Below are positions 53,650 through 64,000 of a stretch of 64,000 bases of DNA, in pieces. Position 1 is the stretch's first letter; the number at the start of each line of letters is the position of its first letter. Position numbers and translations under genes: made by a program. The notes beneath the pieces are model-generated. The model saw nothing but the letters and a program-made list of their open reading frames with translations. It ran no database searches and had not been told where the DNA came from. The DNA comes from Dipetalonema caudispina (lineage: Eukaryota > Nematoda > Chromadorea > Rhabditida > Onchocercidae): positions 62,001 to 126,000 of the forward strand of contig JABVXV010000036.1 of NCBI GenBank assembly GCA_013365325.1. Direction: 5' to 3'.

Positions 53650-55017
53650 TCATGAACCATTCTTATTAATATCATCCATCAATTCGTCGTACAGTTCCTT
53701 CCAGACAACATCCGGTACTTCAATACCATTCACCGGTGTAATAATTTTTACCGTTGTTTGATTATAAAGCTGTAATGATGAATGAAAAAATTAAATTAAA
53801 ATTTTACAAACATTGGTAAAGCATTGATGATCAATTTCTATGATAGTGAATATTTGATCAGTTATCAGAGAAACAACAGAGATTAAAGCTTATCAATGGC
53901 AATTAACACTTGTGATTAATCATGCTGATAACTTTTTTACTTTTCATTTTTTTTTTTTTTTTTGTAGTAAAATAAGGTTATTTTAATGCACAGTCATTTA
54001 GATTATCGTAAAAATGCTAATTTATTGCAGGTAATCATAGGTGAAAGGAAACTCCTATTATCTATAAATGATAACAGCTCTACTACTAAAACCTTTACCT
54101 ATTATTTTGGGTTCAGATGCAAACAATGATCAGCACTAATCAGTATCGTTACTAGTAATTTAAAACTACTATTACTCTTTGTTCATTCTTAAAATTTAAA
54201 TTTATAATTTCGAACAGTAACCTTTTCTTCTAATTCGATCATTTGTTTGAAGAAGCCAACATTTGGACAAATAATATTTCGTATATTTTGTACTTCCTTA
54301 TAGGCATCCCGTAAGGTCATCTTCTCAACGCACATCAAATATGCAACAACAAAAGTCGCTGACCTGTAAATCAATATGATAGATTATTTGCATGATGAAA
54401 ATATCGCAATACTGTTGGAAAAGAATGATACTATAGGAAAATTCATTTTTACCAGAAAAAAAAAAAATCAACTGATTTCCATTTTAAGCGTTTATAAATT
54501 CTTGTAAAAGGTATTTGATGAAAAGTTCAAACCTGGATATTCCCATACCACAAAAAATAAGCACTTTACCACCATTTCTTTTTTGATCATCAATTTTACG
54601 AAATACAATATGCCAATATGGACTTAAATCTGTTTCTTCGTCATCTTCAATCGGAATATGAAGCACGGAAAGATGTGGTGGTACAATTTGTCGCAAACCT
54701 GCGACACAATTGATGATGCAAGTGAATCTAAATTTAAAGTAATTTTTAATTTCCTATAATATTAGTTAAATAAATTTCTGTCCACTGCTTAATGAGCTTT
54801 TAATTACAATAAGCTTTCTTTGACAGTAACTAATATTCAATTAATATAGTACCATAATATTATAACTTGTAGATATTTTAGCAAATTATAAATATCACAA
54901 ATATGCTTACGGTCTAAGAGATGTTGGCGTAAGTGGTGCTAAACCACTTAGATAGAGAAAAGGTCGAATTTTGGATATCCTTGAAGAATCCTGAGAGATC
55001 ACTTTGGAAGTTGTCAT
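53650..55017 (-). CDS. DUSP14/18-like dual-specificity phosphatase with altered signature motif
   Basis: Atypical dual-specificity phosphatase of about 187 aa. Exons 55017-54911, 54727-54533, 54363-54222, 53769-53650 join in phase. Features: KIRPFLYLSGLAPLTPTSL, FTCIINCVAGLR (usual GITCIINAT), HIPIEDDEETDL holding the general-acid Asp, the signature IFCGMGISRSATFVVAYLM, and PNVGFFKQMIELE plus VNGIEVPDV, typical of the DUSP14/18/21 group. The family signature is HCxxGxSRS; here Cys, Gly and Arg are kept but the His before Cys is Phe. That change usually raises the cysteine pKa, so activity may be weak or lost. It is small, with no extra targeting domain. Confidence 0.9.
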
Positions 55018-55444
55018 TTGGTTGTGAATTGATAGAAGGAGCAAAGAAATCTTGCTAAGTGATCCAAATAAATAATAGCCAAAGGTACAGATGTTAATAA
55101 CAGGATAGAAGGAAAAGCTATCGTAGGTTGTTATGGTGCTAATAGCCGTGTATGTATTATATTAGCCAAAGAGGAAAATATTGAAAAGGAATGAGGCCAA
55201 GATTGCTGCTGCAAAAGAATAATGCTCAAAGCAAAACTAGTCTATTTAATGGATTTGTTGCTAGCGACAGGATGTAGGCCTCTTATTCGTTTAATCCATA
55301 AGCCTTAAATAAAAAAAAAAAAAAAAAAAGACATCATTCTTTGCAATACTAATATGGTTGATAAATAGAGAATAATTCATAGCAAATAATTATAGGTATA
55401 ATTTCAGGTTCTTTATTCAACATCAAATTTTTACATTTTTACAA
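55018..55444. other. Divergent intergenic region between DUSP and Ly6 genes
   Basis: Contains a poly-A run (about 55310-55329) and a TTTCAG at about 55409 that may be the trans-splice acceptor of the Ly6 gene. No other feature. Confidence 0.4.
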
Positions 55445-56391
55445 ATGTTAACTTGTCTCTTTTTATTTTTACTGCTATTTCTTACATCAACAATCTATTT
55501 TTCAAATGTTGTAATTGCTTTGAAATGTTATTCATGCTCATATTCAATGGTTGAATTAACACCTGAAAATGATGATTTTTTTTGCGGTAACGAATCATTG
55601 ATTAAAATTGATCGCGATTTAACGACACGTATTTGTGCACCTTGGGAAAAATTTTGCGTGGTAAATGTTTGTTTCATTTTTCAAAAAAAAAAAAAAATTA
55701 TCACTGGGATACTTAGAATTATCACTGGGATATCTAGAATTATCACTGTTATATCTTAATCTAGTTGACGAAGAGCGTCTCATATTATTGCTCTCTGATC
55801 AATAAGTCGGATGTAAATGATCTTATTTATATTATTCATGGCTAATTTTTTTGTAAATATCTTTTAGGATGAGAAAAATTATTAATCCAGCTATTTTTTC
55901 TTGATCTAAGCTGATCAACAATTAGAAAAAGTTCAAAATGATAATTCATAGATGAAATATAATTGATGGGAAATTCGTCATCTTTATGCTAATCTAATAG
56001 TTTATGGAATTATGATAAATTACAAATTAACCTTTGAAAAATATTTGATAAAATGGTATAGTGAATATTTCACTCAGCAATAAGAATTATTAGAAGTTTT
56101 TCAAAAATAAATTAATTCAAAAAATTTCAGACCACTGTGGAAACATCATTGAAAGCTTTCAGTGCTGTAATGCGAGCTTGCGGTGATATATGCCGTCAAC
56201 CTTGTGAATCAGATGGTTATGGAACGGATATGGTCCGTTGTGATGATTGTTGCGCTGAAGATTTCTGCAACGGAAACTATTCCGTCCGTTACTATATGGA
56301 ACTTATGAAACAACAGTACACTTCCTGGATCAAACCATCAGTGGGCGAAAAACTTTACAATCGTAATAACAATATCACTTTTCCCTATTAA
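55445..56391 (+). CDS. Secreted or GPI-linked Ly6/uPAR three-finger protein
   Basis: Two phase-0 exons, 55445-55660 and 56131-56391, encode 158 aa. Residues 1 to about 26 form a long hydrophobic signal sequence. Mature protein starts ALKCYSCSYS, the usual LxCxxC opening of Ly6 domains. Further cysteines lie in FFCGNES, RICAPWEKFCV, ACGDICRQPCES and RCDDCCAEDFCN; the last fits the CCxxDxCN closing motif. The tail after the domain (about 35 residues) is not hydrophobic, so a GPI anchor is unlikely unless a further exon is missed. Ly6 proteins in nematodes act at neuronal or body surfaces; the specific function here is unknown. Confidence 0.85.
55703..55757. repeat. Three tandem copies of an 18-19-nt unit
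   Basis: ATTATCACTGGGATA-type unit three times in the Ly6 intron, right after the donor and poly-A tract; the third copy is diverged. Confidence 0.8.
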
Positions 56392-58817
56392 TCAATCCTT
56401 AATCATATTTATAATAATTTATCCTAATTATGTATGTATTATCATAAATCATTAAATTATAATTAAATAATTTAGTCCAGAAAAAGATTAAATGATTCTT
56501 CAGATCATACAAAAACCATAATCTTAACAATAGTCAAAATTAACATATGCTTATTCATTGTCATGAAATATTGAAAGTATTACATCATTCCTTACTATCA
56601 GTTAGTGAAAAACAATACTAAAAAAATATTTAAATAAACCACAATTTTCATGAACATTCCTAATTAATTATGATTAATTCAATTCTGTTTGTTATGTAAT
56701 TATTCGACCTTACCTGTAGTCCATTTTATAGTTTAATTAAAAATTCCTGCGAATATATCCAACTAATACTTTTGCAAACACTTAACTGTTGTTTTTATCA
56801 TATCATATAGCACTAAAATTTATGAGAAGTACCAATAAGGAGAGGTCAATTACCTATCTTTGCTTCATCGATGAATAAACGAAATAAACGTTAATAATGA
56901 TAGTGATAAATAATTCATAGTAAAATTAATGAATAACTATTTAACAAAGAATGTGATGAAGGAAAAGCATTATATCAGTTGAAAGTGATCATATTTCTGA
57001 ATTTCATTGATAAATGAAAATGTAGCATAGAGTTAGAGAAAGAGAAGATAGATTATGAAGAGAATGTTGAAATGATCATACAATTGTTGAATACTTCATC
57101 ATTACATACTATGTCAAAGTGTTATTGATAAATTGAACAAATTGTTTATAACAAAATAAATTTATCCTTTATGATAAATTTCGTTTTTTTTTTTTTTTTT
57201 TTTTACAAGATATAAGCATTAAGTATTGAATGAAATATAACTGATAACAGGAAAATATAAGAAATGAATCAAATTAGTTTACTTAAGAATTAAATTTATT
57301 ACTTTGCAGTAAAAAAAATTACCTGACGATACATTATAATCATAAATAAAATTTTCATCCAAATATAATATATTATAATTACAGTATAATATAATATAAA
57401 ATAATGTTTAATAATAAGGTAATTGAATATAACAAAAGCAAAAAAAAAAAGAAAAAAAGAAGTGATATATTGAAAAATGTTTTAACTTAAAGCGAAATAA
57501 ATTAATCGAATACATTTTAAAACTTTTATCGATCATAAAAGTATTGCAATATTTCATTAAAGTAATAGTAACTGTTAAATTCATAAAATTTATTAGACAT
57601 CTTTTCATTTGAAAGATTTAATTTTGCAAGAATGATATGACAAATATTGGTAGGTTAAGGAAGTAAATGATCGGTTATGTGATGGTAATTTGTTGATTAG
57701 TAATCAAACGATCTTTTAACACTTTTTGCAAACATTAAAATTTATCAGAAAAGATAGGTATCGATAATATATCGATCGGATAGTTTCTTCTTGCATGAAT
57801 TTTCAAAATTTACATATCTGCTAACAAATCGGTATATCGAGAAATACATATCAGCTGATATTGCCTTACCTTATTGTATTCCATATCTATATCATAATAT
57901 ACATGATTAGATCAAATTAAATTTTATGAGAATTTATTACATTTGAATACTCGAAATAGTGTTATGCAAGTGATACTACATTGATCGACAGAACAAATTA
58001 TCGATGTATGTAATTATTAAGCAAGCATTGCTGCAATCAAATTTTGCAATCATTAACTTGCATTAAACTTATAGCTTGCATCATCTCTATTATTTGAAGC
58101 AGATCAATTAGTAAAAAATATATCAATACTATCTGATTACATGCAAATATTTGATGCATAGAGATATAAACTTTATTCCTGGCCAAGCATATATTGCCTG
58201 ATCTAAGCAATCCATTTTCTTTTTCGACATGCAGCTCAAAATGTTTGATCATTTTAGGAGTAATTAAATTGCATATTGGTTTATAGCCAAACATGATTGG
58301 CAGAATATTTCAAGGCTTTTCCGTGAATTTCTATGAATCAACGAATAGAGACATTTTACAATTTAAATTGGAGTACTGCTCTACTCCAAAAAATTTGATT
58401 GAGATTTCGGTTATCAAACATACTAAAAAGATTTTAATTTTATAATTTGTAAGAAATTCTTCCTAAAATATTAGCTAAAGCAATTTGTAGCATGAATGTT
58501 TGAAAAGGAATTTATCGAGTTTTAAAGCAAACACAAGGTAAAGTTGTTAGGCAAGAAGCATTTTCCAAAGTAAAATCAAATGCAACAATGTTATCGACCA
58601 TAGGTTTTAGTATAGAAATTGCTTCGAGAAAAGCAAAAATGTACAATGAGTATCTTTATTTCAACAGTACAAACATTATTCACATAAAATTGAAGAAGGT
58701 AGAACTGGGATCAAGTAGTTTAATTCATTTGTTGAATCATTTGCAGTAAAAGGGACAAGTAGGAAAGGCGACCTCACCAAGGCCTCTATGGAAATAGTTC
58801 AAGTGACACTGAAATTG
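56392..58817. other. AT-rich intergenic region
   Basis: About 2.4 kb with poly-T near 57187-57204 and several AT-rich stretches. ORFs of 66 codons at 57408 and 85 codons at 58037 (both minus) have random composition and no splice support. No RNA gene recognised. Confidence 0.5.
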
Positions 58818-60066
58818 TTACTTATCATCAATCAACTCTATCCATTTATCCATCCCATTTTTTCCATCTGATTTAGCCAGCTTTTTTCTGCAACTCCCAA
58901 TGGAATACATTGGCATCATCGTTTTGAATATTTCCTTTTCATATTCTTCCTCACCTATTACTGTATTACTGACCATAAAGAGAATGAATAAACCTTTGCA
59001 TACAAAACTCTGTTGCTAACATACGGTAAAGTATCCAAGACCCCTACGACTGTATAAGCTTAAGATTGTCTTTACAGCAGTACGACATCAAATGACAAGG
59101 TTTTACAGAGATTATCAATCTACCTATAAGATGGGAGTAGAAGTGGCCATTAGAAAAAACGTGAGGTGCAGAATAAAAGCAAAAATCCCAAAGTGATGCA
59201 TTATTATCGCCAGTCTCAATTCCAGTGCCATGTTCTTGATATCATAGTTGGCAATATTCTCGAAATGCCAGATTCCAATTCCCAGTCCCTCCATCATCTT
59301 CATCAGTCCCACGAAAAGAAGCACACAAACGATTTTTTATTTCATTTAAAAACTACTTGCAACTTCCAATATATGTCATGAAATGAAGTAAAGAAAGAAA
59401 CGAAGATTTATTGCTAAAGAATAAGGCAATGCGAAAACATGTAAATGACAAAAATTACTAACGAATTTTTTCATACAACCAAACACCATCAAAGCCATTT
59501 CCAATGGTGCAAAGCAATAGCCAATGAGTGTTCCCCTCGGGTGGCGGTAATGGAAAACGACAAGCTATCAAAAAGGAACCAATCTTCATTTCCATAATTT
59601 TCATGGATAAATCACTCATCTGCAAAATTCATTTTGTTTACTTTTGACATATATAGCAGTGAAGTACTCACAGCATAGTTACCTCGAGATGTGCCGAGAA
59701 AATCCTGGTTCTATCCAAAGCGACATTTCTGAACTCAAAAAACTAATTCCAGAATGTCAGAGAGAAGCACACAAATGACATGAATATTTCCATGCACGTT
59801 TTCTAAATCAATCAAAAACACTAAACTCAAAATGTGAACTTAAGCTACAACAAACTTATTGCAAAATTTTAACTTACCAAAGTTTCGGTACCAAATATGA
59901 TTGCCGTTTTGTATTGCTTTAGATCGGTTTTGAAAATATCTTTACGACAAAATTTAGTAAGATGTGAAAGACGTTCTCGACGGGCCTTCCACCGTGAATA
60001 CAGTACTAATGGGATATTCAATTCCAGGCCAACACTCAAGTAGCCTGCTCTGGCACATTGTAAAAC
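58818..60066 (-). CDS. FAM173/ATPSCKMT-type mitochondrial lysine methyltransferase, N-terminal part not found
   Basis: Seven-beta-strand methyltransferase family that trimethylates lysine on ATP synthase subunit c or the adenine nucleotide translocase in mitochondria. Exons 60066-59878, 59619-59463, 59234-59124, 58954-58818 join in phase. Family match: GYLSVGLELNIPLVLYSRWK (motif around the SAM-binding acidic residue), FCRKDIFKTDLKQYKTAIIF, IACRFPLPPPEGN and GFDGVWLYEKI. The upstream exon should carry motif I (DLGSGDGR) ending in phase 0, but I found none up to 62073. Without the 59463 donor (C|GTTAGT) the frame stops one codon later, so the two last exons, an extension of about 80 aa (with DNNASLWDFCFYSAPHVF), are tentative. 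Confidence 0.7.
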
Positions 60067-62073
60067 CTGAAGAGCCCTTAACAAATTGTACGTGAATAAA
60101 CAACAAAATTATAAGATTAGTGATAAGAAATGTACTGAAACTGTTGTCGACGTATTTCTACAATTCTCTTTTTAGCAATAAAATTTAGAAAATTCTGATT
60201 CGTAAAGTTCCGAGAACGTACGGACAACTTCCACTGAGAAAATACATAAGATTTTCAAGCTCAATAGATGGAAATTTGACAAGAATGAAATGGATTAAAG
60301 AGTTAATAAAACAGAAAAAAAAAATTAAAGCCAAATAGAGAGGAAAGGTGAGAAAAAGATAAAAATAGGCACTTTGCATGGAAAACTGTCAAAATTGTAC
60401 GAGATCTCTGGATGAATACACATAAAATCGTAATCATGTTCGCTTTGAAAAAGAAAAAAATCTTTAAGATTATGGTAATTGTTTTACAGTTGGATTTCAT
60501 ACAACAATATCTGATATGATATATAGAACGACGTTGTGATGTATTGTCATCTGAAATCGAATTTCAAAGATCAACATCAGAATTATATTTTACCCGCACT
60601 AAGCTAAACTTTCCTTGGTTGAAAATTTTCACAATTTTTACTTTCAATACAAACCCATAAAATGTGATGTGTTGAAATTCATTTTCATTACAATTATAAA
60701 ATATAATAATCTAATCATCACCAGAAAACAATAAAATCCTAAACTCATCTCTTTTTTTATAATGACTTGGCCCAACAGAACTTAACCGTTGTTGTCTTCA
60801 CCTCATATAGTAAATTCACACTTTGATAAATTATTCGAAGTATCTTGTAAGCAATTCATCATAAAGTGATCTCTTTACATAAATCTTGAAATTTTCAAAT
60901 ATAAAAAGAGTATCCTGACCTCTATTAATTAGAATAACTGATTATAAATGGTTATAAATGGGTTACAAATCGACCATACCTCAATGAACAAAATTTTCAC
61001 ACATGCATCAGATCACAAAAGAAGCAGAAAATAAAGAGAAATGAGTTTGTACATATATGTGCATGCATATATCGGCGAATAGTATAACATGTGTGGAATC
61101 AAAGCGAAATATCGCTGAGTTTAAATTCCTTCATATTATGGAATGTAATGCATTCATATTTTTACAAATAAATTCAGGTATATATATACCTGAATTTATT
61201 TGCAAAAAATAATTTATATGAAAATTATATATATATATATATAGAAAATTGAATAGCTGTGTGTATAGAATGATCAAAAAGATATACAATTTTGACAGTT
61301 ACCTGTAACATTTATATTAATATGGAAATTAGACTTCTGCAGTTCTGAATAAGTACAAAAAGATCCTCACAATTCCTACTTATTTCCTTACCCCAAAAAA
61401 GGTAATGATAATTTAAGTTACACAACATTCTACAAGGAGCAAAATATCACTGTCTCATCCATAAACTTCAGACATAATAGCAATCATTACTGCTCTCAAC
61501 AAATCTATTTACTACATTTAAAGCTTAGCTGAAATAGGAAGGAACCCTTGACAAATGATAAACTTATCTAGAAAGATATTAGAAAGAGACCCGATAAACT
61601 AATAAACTAATACAAACTAAAATATCCTAAAGCAGTAAAATCCGTCTATCAAATACTACTGCACTGCATAATTTCACATGAATTGATTTGAAAAGTCCAC
61701 AATGAATTCACCCTTGGAAGTGAACAAATTCGGTAATTTCAGTACCATGAATTAATTTGAACTTCACCGAAAGTATAGTTCAGGTTAATCCAAAACAGAT
61801 CTGCGAATTCGCAAGAGAAAAGAAAAACATCCCTTCCCGAATTTCATATATCTCTTCATCATCCTTTTCTCAGATACGTTCTCCATCCTTACCTAATGTC
61901 ACACAGTAAAAAACTACGTAGAGGTATAATTTCACCCACTGTTTCATATTCCACATAAATTATTAAAATCAAAAAAAAAAAAAGAAATTAAAAAAAAATT
62001 GTGAAAGAACGATTGCAGGTAATCACTCTCAGTAAATAAAAGGTTAAATACTAGAATGACGTTAGAAAACACG
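60067..62073. other. Intergenic region, expected to hold 5' exons of the methyltransferase
   Basis: No exon encoding a SAM-binding motif I could be found. Hydrophobic ORFs at 60185 and 60303 look random. A 38-nt perfect palindrome lies at 61165-61202 and an AT dinucleotide run at about 61228-61242. Confidence 0.4.
61165..61202. repeat. Perfect 38-nt palindrome
   Basis: 61165-61202 equals its own reverse complement, centre in TATATATA, arms CAAATAAATTCAGG and its complement. It has no loop, so it could extrude as a cruciform. Confidence 0.95.
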
Positions 62074-64000
62074 TCAGTGCCTCGTCTCAGCTAATGTGGG
62101 TGATGAGTTGTTCGAATGATAACCGATAGCAATTCGAGCGAATCGTGCACGTCGTAAAATTTGCCTTCGATTTTTGGATGATTTTTTCTGCTTCTTGACG
62201 CGTATTCTAAGATCCTGACCTCGATGACTAACACCATTTTCTTCATCCATTTTTAAGAGCAACGATTCCAAATCACCTTTTTTAATCGGTTTTACTGAAA
62301 TGTCACGAACGGCTCGGAATTGACCACAATTGTTAATGTGTTCGTTTTCTAACCGGAAATAATTCCATATGAAACGTCGAAACACCTCCAACGGAGCTGT
62401 TATACAGGTTAGTAGATCGGATTCCATTGTCCAAGCCTCACCGAGTGAAATATTGAGCACCCAGGACAGACGTAGTATGAAATCTTCCACAATGGCACCA
62501 TAATAATACCATTTGTTACCATAGATCATTTCTTCACGAAGGAAGGGTGAATCCTTCGGAGCCATTGGGTCGATAAGGCCCCAGTCCATGAAAATATCCC
62601 AGAGAAATGTATAGGCAAAACTGAAAATGTAGGATCCAATCCATAAGTAAAAGAATGTATTTGTTGCAGTGGATTCAGTCTTCTCAGCCCAGTGATTGAG
62701 AGATTTGAAAAAAACGACGAGGTAGGTGGTGAAATATTTACCAGCGTTGATAAGATGAGGACGTGCACGGCCCGTATCTCGGAAACGTCGCAGACATTGC
62801 ATAAATCGTACTGTCGCTGGAAGAATCGATACCAGGACACGGATTCCAGATGAACTGGTACACATATCACGACCCGTATTAATATCAACATAACCCCAAG
62901 GAATTTGTTCACTGGTTGTCATATTCACCGTTCGAGCCGAAAGGGTCCAATCAGTGTAATCTACTTCTGTCGTATAAAAACATATAAAATACTGGAAATC
63001 AAGAAAACTCGTGACTAACGAATTCATTTGGTCACCAAGCCAGAAATCAATGAATGTAACAAAGTGTAACGGAGCAGTGAAGCAATTGAAGCAATGTTTT
63101 AGAATCCAAAAACGACTATTTCTTTGAAAAATGTTACTCGGTTTCTTTAATGGATTGAATATGTAGACGACAAAAATAATCATTAAAAGAAGAGGAAAAA
63201 GAAAAGGTGGTAAATGAATGAGATGGCAGTAAAGATATCCCAATACACCAAGAGACCATAGCATACACATGAATGAGGCAATTTGCATCACCGATTGATA
63301 AGTCAAATGATTTCGTGGATCAACTTCAAAGATAAGTACATGATTAACACCAGCTTCCGCCCATCCCCACATATTTAAACCACATAACCAAATTGCAACA
63401 AAAAGCAATAGTGGACCACGAAAAAGTCTGACAGCAACCCATTTCGGTTCAGTAGGTCGCGGTTCAGCGGCAAACCACGAAATGATTATTGCTATACCAA
63501 GTACAACAAATGCTCCAAGGAAAAGACCTAATGTAAAAGTAGTAGTAGCATGTTGTTTCTCACTTAACGGTGGTACTTTAAGTCGTTTCATCCCAGCTTG
63601 TCGATTACCACCCTCTAGATCATTAATTACATCCCGTTCTACATTATTGATTAGTGTTTCCACTTCACGATTCAGAAAAAATGACGACTTCTCCACTCTG
63701 CTAATCCGCCAATCTAAACCCCGCTCATTTTCAATCAGTTTGTCGTGCTTCTTCAAAATCTTCCGAAATCCTGTTGCATTCAGTTGTTGATAATTTTGTA
63801 ACAGAACTAGTGCCAGATAAAATTCGGAGAAAGCAAGCTTCAACTGCTGCGCTGTTTTTGCATGCTCTCTGGTGATATTTCGTGCGGAAGTGCTAGGCCG
63901 TTTGATTCGTTGCCGTAAGGGAGTGGAATCTGTGATGGATTGTGTTTCTCGATTTTCTAAGGCCTCTTTGAAAGCCATCAATTCAGCATTCAGTTCATGG
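62074..64000 (-). CDS. XPR1: XPR1-family phosphate exporter (SPX-EXS), 5' end outside window
   Basis: Plasma-membrane phosphate exporter with an N-terminal cytosolic SPX domain sensing inositol pyrophosphates and a membrane EXS domain. The visible part is one uninterrupted exon of 642 codons, reading to the stop at 62074; the frame continues beyond 64000, so the start is elsewhere. The visible N-terminus covers the end of SPX (YLALVLLQNYQQLNATGFRK, KKHDKL). Then come hydrophobic segments from about visible residue 155, and the EXS region: ILPATVRFMQCLRRFRDTGR, LINAGKYFTTYLVVFF, LSWVLNISLGE and FRRFIWNYFRLENEH. The tail is basic (KKQKKSSKNRRQILRRARF). No frameshift or stop is seen. Confidence 0.95.
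   Translation of the reverse strand, partial: HELNAELMAFKEALENRETQSITDSTPLRQRIKRPSTSARNITREHAKTAQQLKLAFSEFYLALVLLQNYQQLNATGFRKILKKHDKLIENERGLDWRISRVEKSSFFLNREVETLINNVERDVINDLEGGNRQAGMKRLKVPPLSEKQHATTTFTLGLFLGAFVVLGIAIIISWFAAEPRPTEPKWVAVRLFRGPLLLFVAIWLCGLNMWGWAEAGVNHVLIFEVDPRNHLTYQSVMQIASFMCMLWSLGVLGYLYCHLIHLPPFLFPLLLMIIFVVYIFNPLKKPSNIFQRNSRFWILKHCFNCFTAPLHFVTFIDFWLGDQMNSLVTSFLDFQYFICFYTTEVDYTDWTLSARTVNMTTSEQIPWGYVDINTGRDMCTSSSGIRVLVSILPATVRFMQCLRRFRDTGRARPHLINAGKYFTTYLVVFFKSLNHWAEKTESTATNTFFYLWIGSYIFSFAYTFLWDIFMDWGLIDPMAPKDSPFLREEMIYGNKWYYYGAIVEDFILRLSWVLNISLGEAWTMESDLLTCITAPLEVFRRFIWNYFRLENEHINNCGQFRAVRDISVKPIKKGDLESLLLKMDEENGVSHRGQDLRIRVKKQKKSSKNRRQILRRARFARIAIGYHSNNSSPTLAETRH

Noticed and set aside
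60185..60500. Hydrophobic minus ORFs near the methyltransferase, considered as its missing exons
   Set aside because: Neither contains a GxGxG-like motif nor a phase-0 donor leading to 60066.
61860..61900. Minus-strand LGKDGERI-like peptide, considered as motif I of the methyltransferase
   Set aside because: It lacks the glycine pattern, runs into a stop at once and has no donor.
62526..62912. 128-codon minus ORF
   Set aside because: Lies in another frame inside the XPR1 coding exon; a shadow.

Overview
The window is nuclear DNA from a nematode, most likely a spirurid/filarial (clade III) worm. The evidence is a very AT-rich background with many 10-25 nt poly-A/poly-T runs, protein genes cut into short exons, and acceptors that almost always read TTTNAG with little upstream polypyrimidine tract. 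Coding content includes nematode-type unc-25 (GABA synthesis), a nematode GT31 galactosyltransferase, a Ly6 protein and several orphan secreted or membrane proteins. There is no bacterial operon structure, CRISPR array, rRNA, or tRNA that I could recognise. The species cannot be fixed from sequence alone. I built exon chains by hand from translated similarity, GT/AG sites and codon phase; total CDS lengths come out as exact multiples of three for all complete models.

Layout, left to right. 1-4015 (-): U2AF65/uaf-1, 3' end off the window. 5071-8837 (+): a short URB1/NPA1-type ribosome-biogenesis protein, interrupted by a 100-N assembly gap with a duplicated flank. 10020-13525 (+): VMP1/EPG-3. 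15029-21250 (+): glutamate decarboxylase unc-25. 22604-24042 (-): Cys-containing secreted orphan. 24043-27804: mostly empty, with one orphan terminal exon. 27805-37000 (-): TM2D2, SDHAF2, DRG1 and an RPRD1-type CID protein, four genes in the same direction. 38553-39857 (+): 3' part of an unknown gene. 40204-40968 (-): poly-Q membrane orphan. 40969-45306: gene-poor. 45307-47984 (+): a six-exon type I membrane orphan made mostly of very small exons. 49695-52638 (+): GT31 glycosyltransferase. 53650-55017 (-): DUSP14-like phosphatase with an altered active-site motif. 55445-56391 (+): Ly6/uPAR protein. 58818-60066 (-): FAM173/ATPSCKMT-type methyltransferase without a visible N-terminal part. 62074-64000 (-): XPR1 phosphate exporter, 5' end off the window.

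The genes do not form one pathway; most are ordinary eukaryotic housekeeping genes (splicing, ribosome assembly, autophagy/ER lipid, complex II assembly, translation GTPase, Pol II CTD binding, phosphate export), mixed with nematode surface and secreted proteins. No new multi-gene system stands out. The points most worth checking are the micro-exon membrane protein, the truncated URB1 architecture, the DUSP with Phe in place of the signature His, the TTTTCAG cluster inside uaf-1, the incomplete methyltransferase, and the unusual 1.9-kb uninterrupted XPR1 exon.
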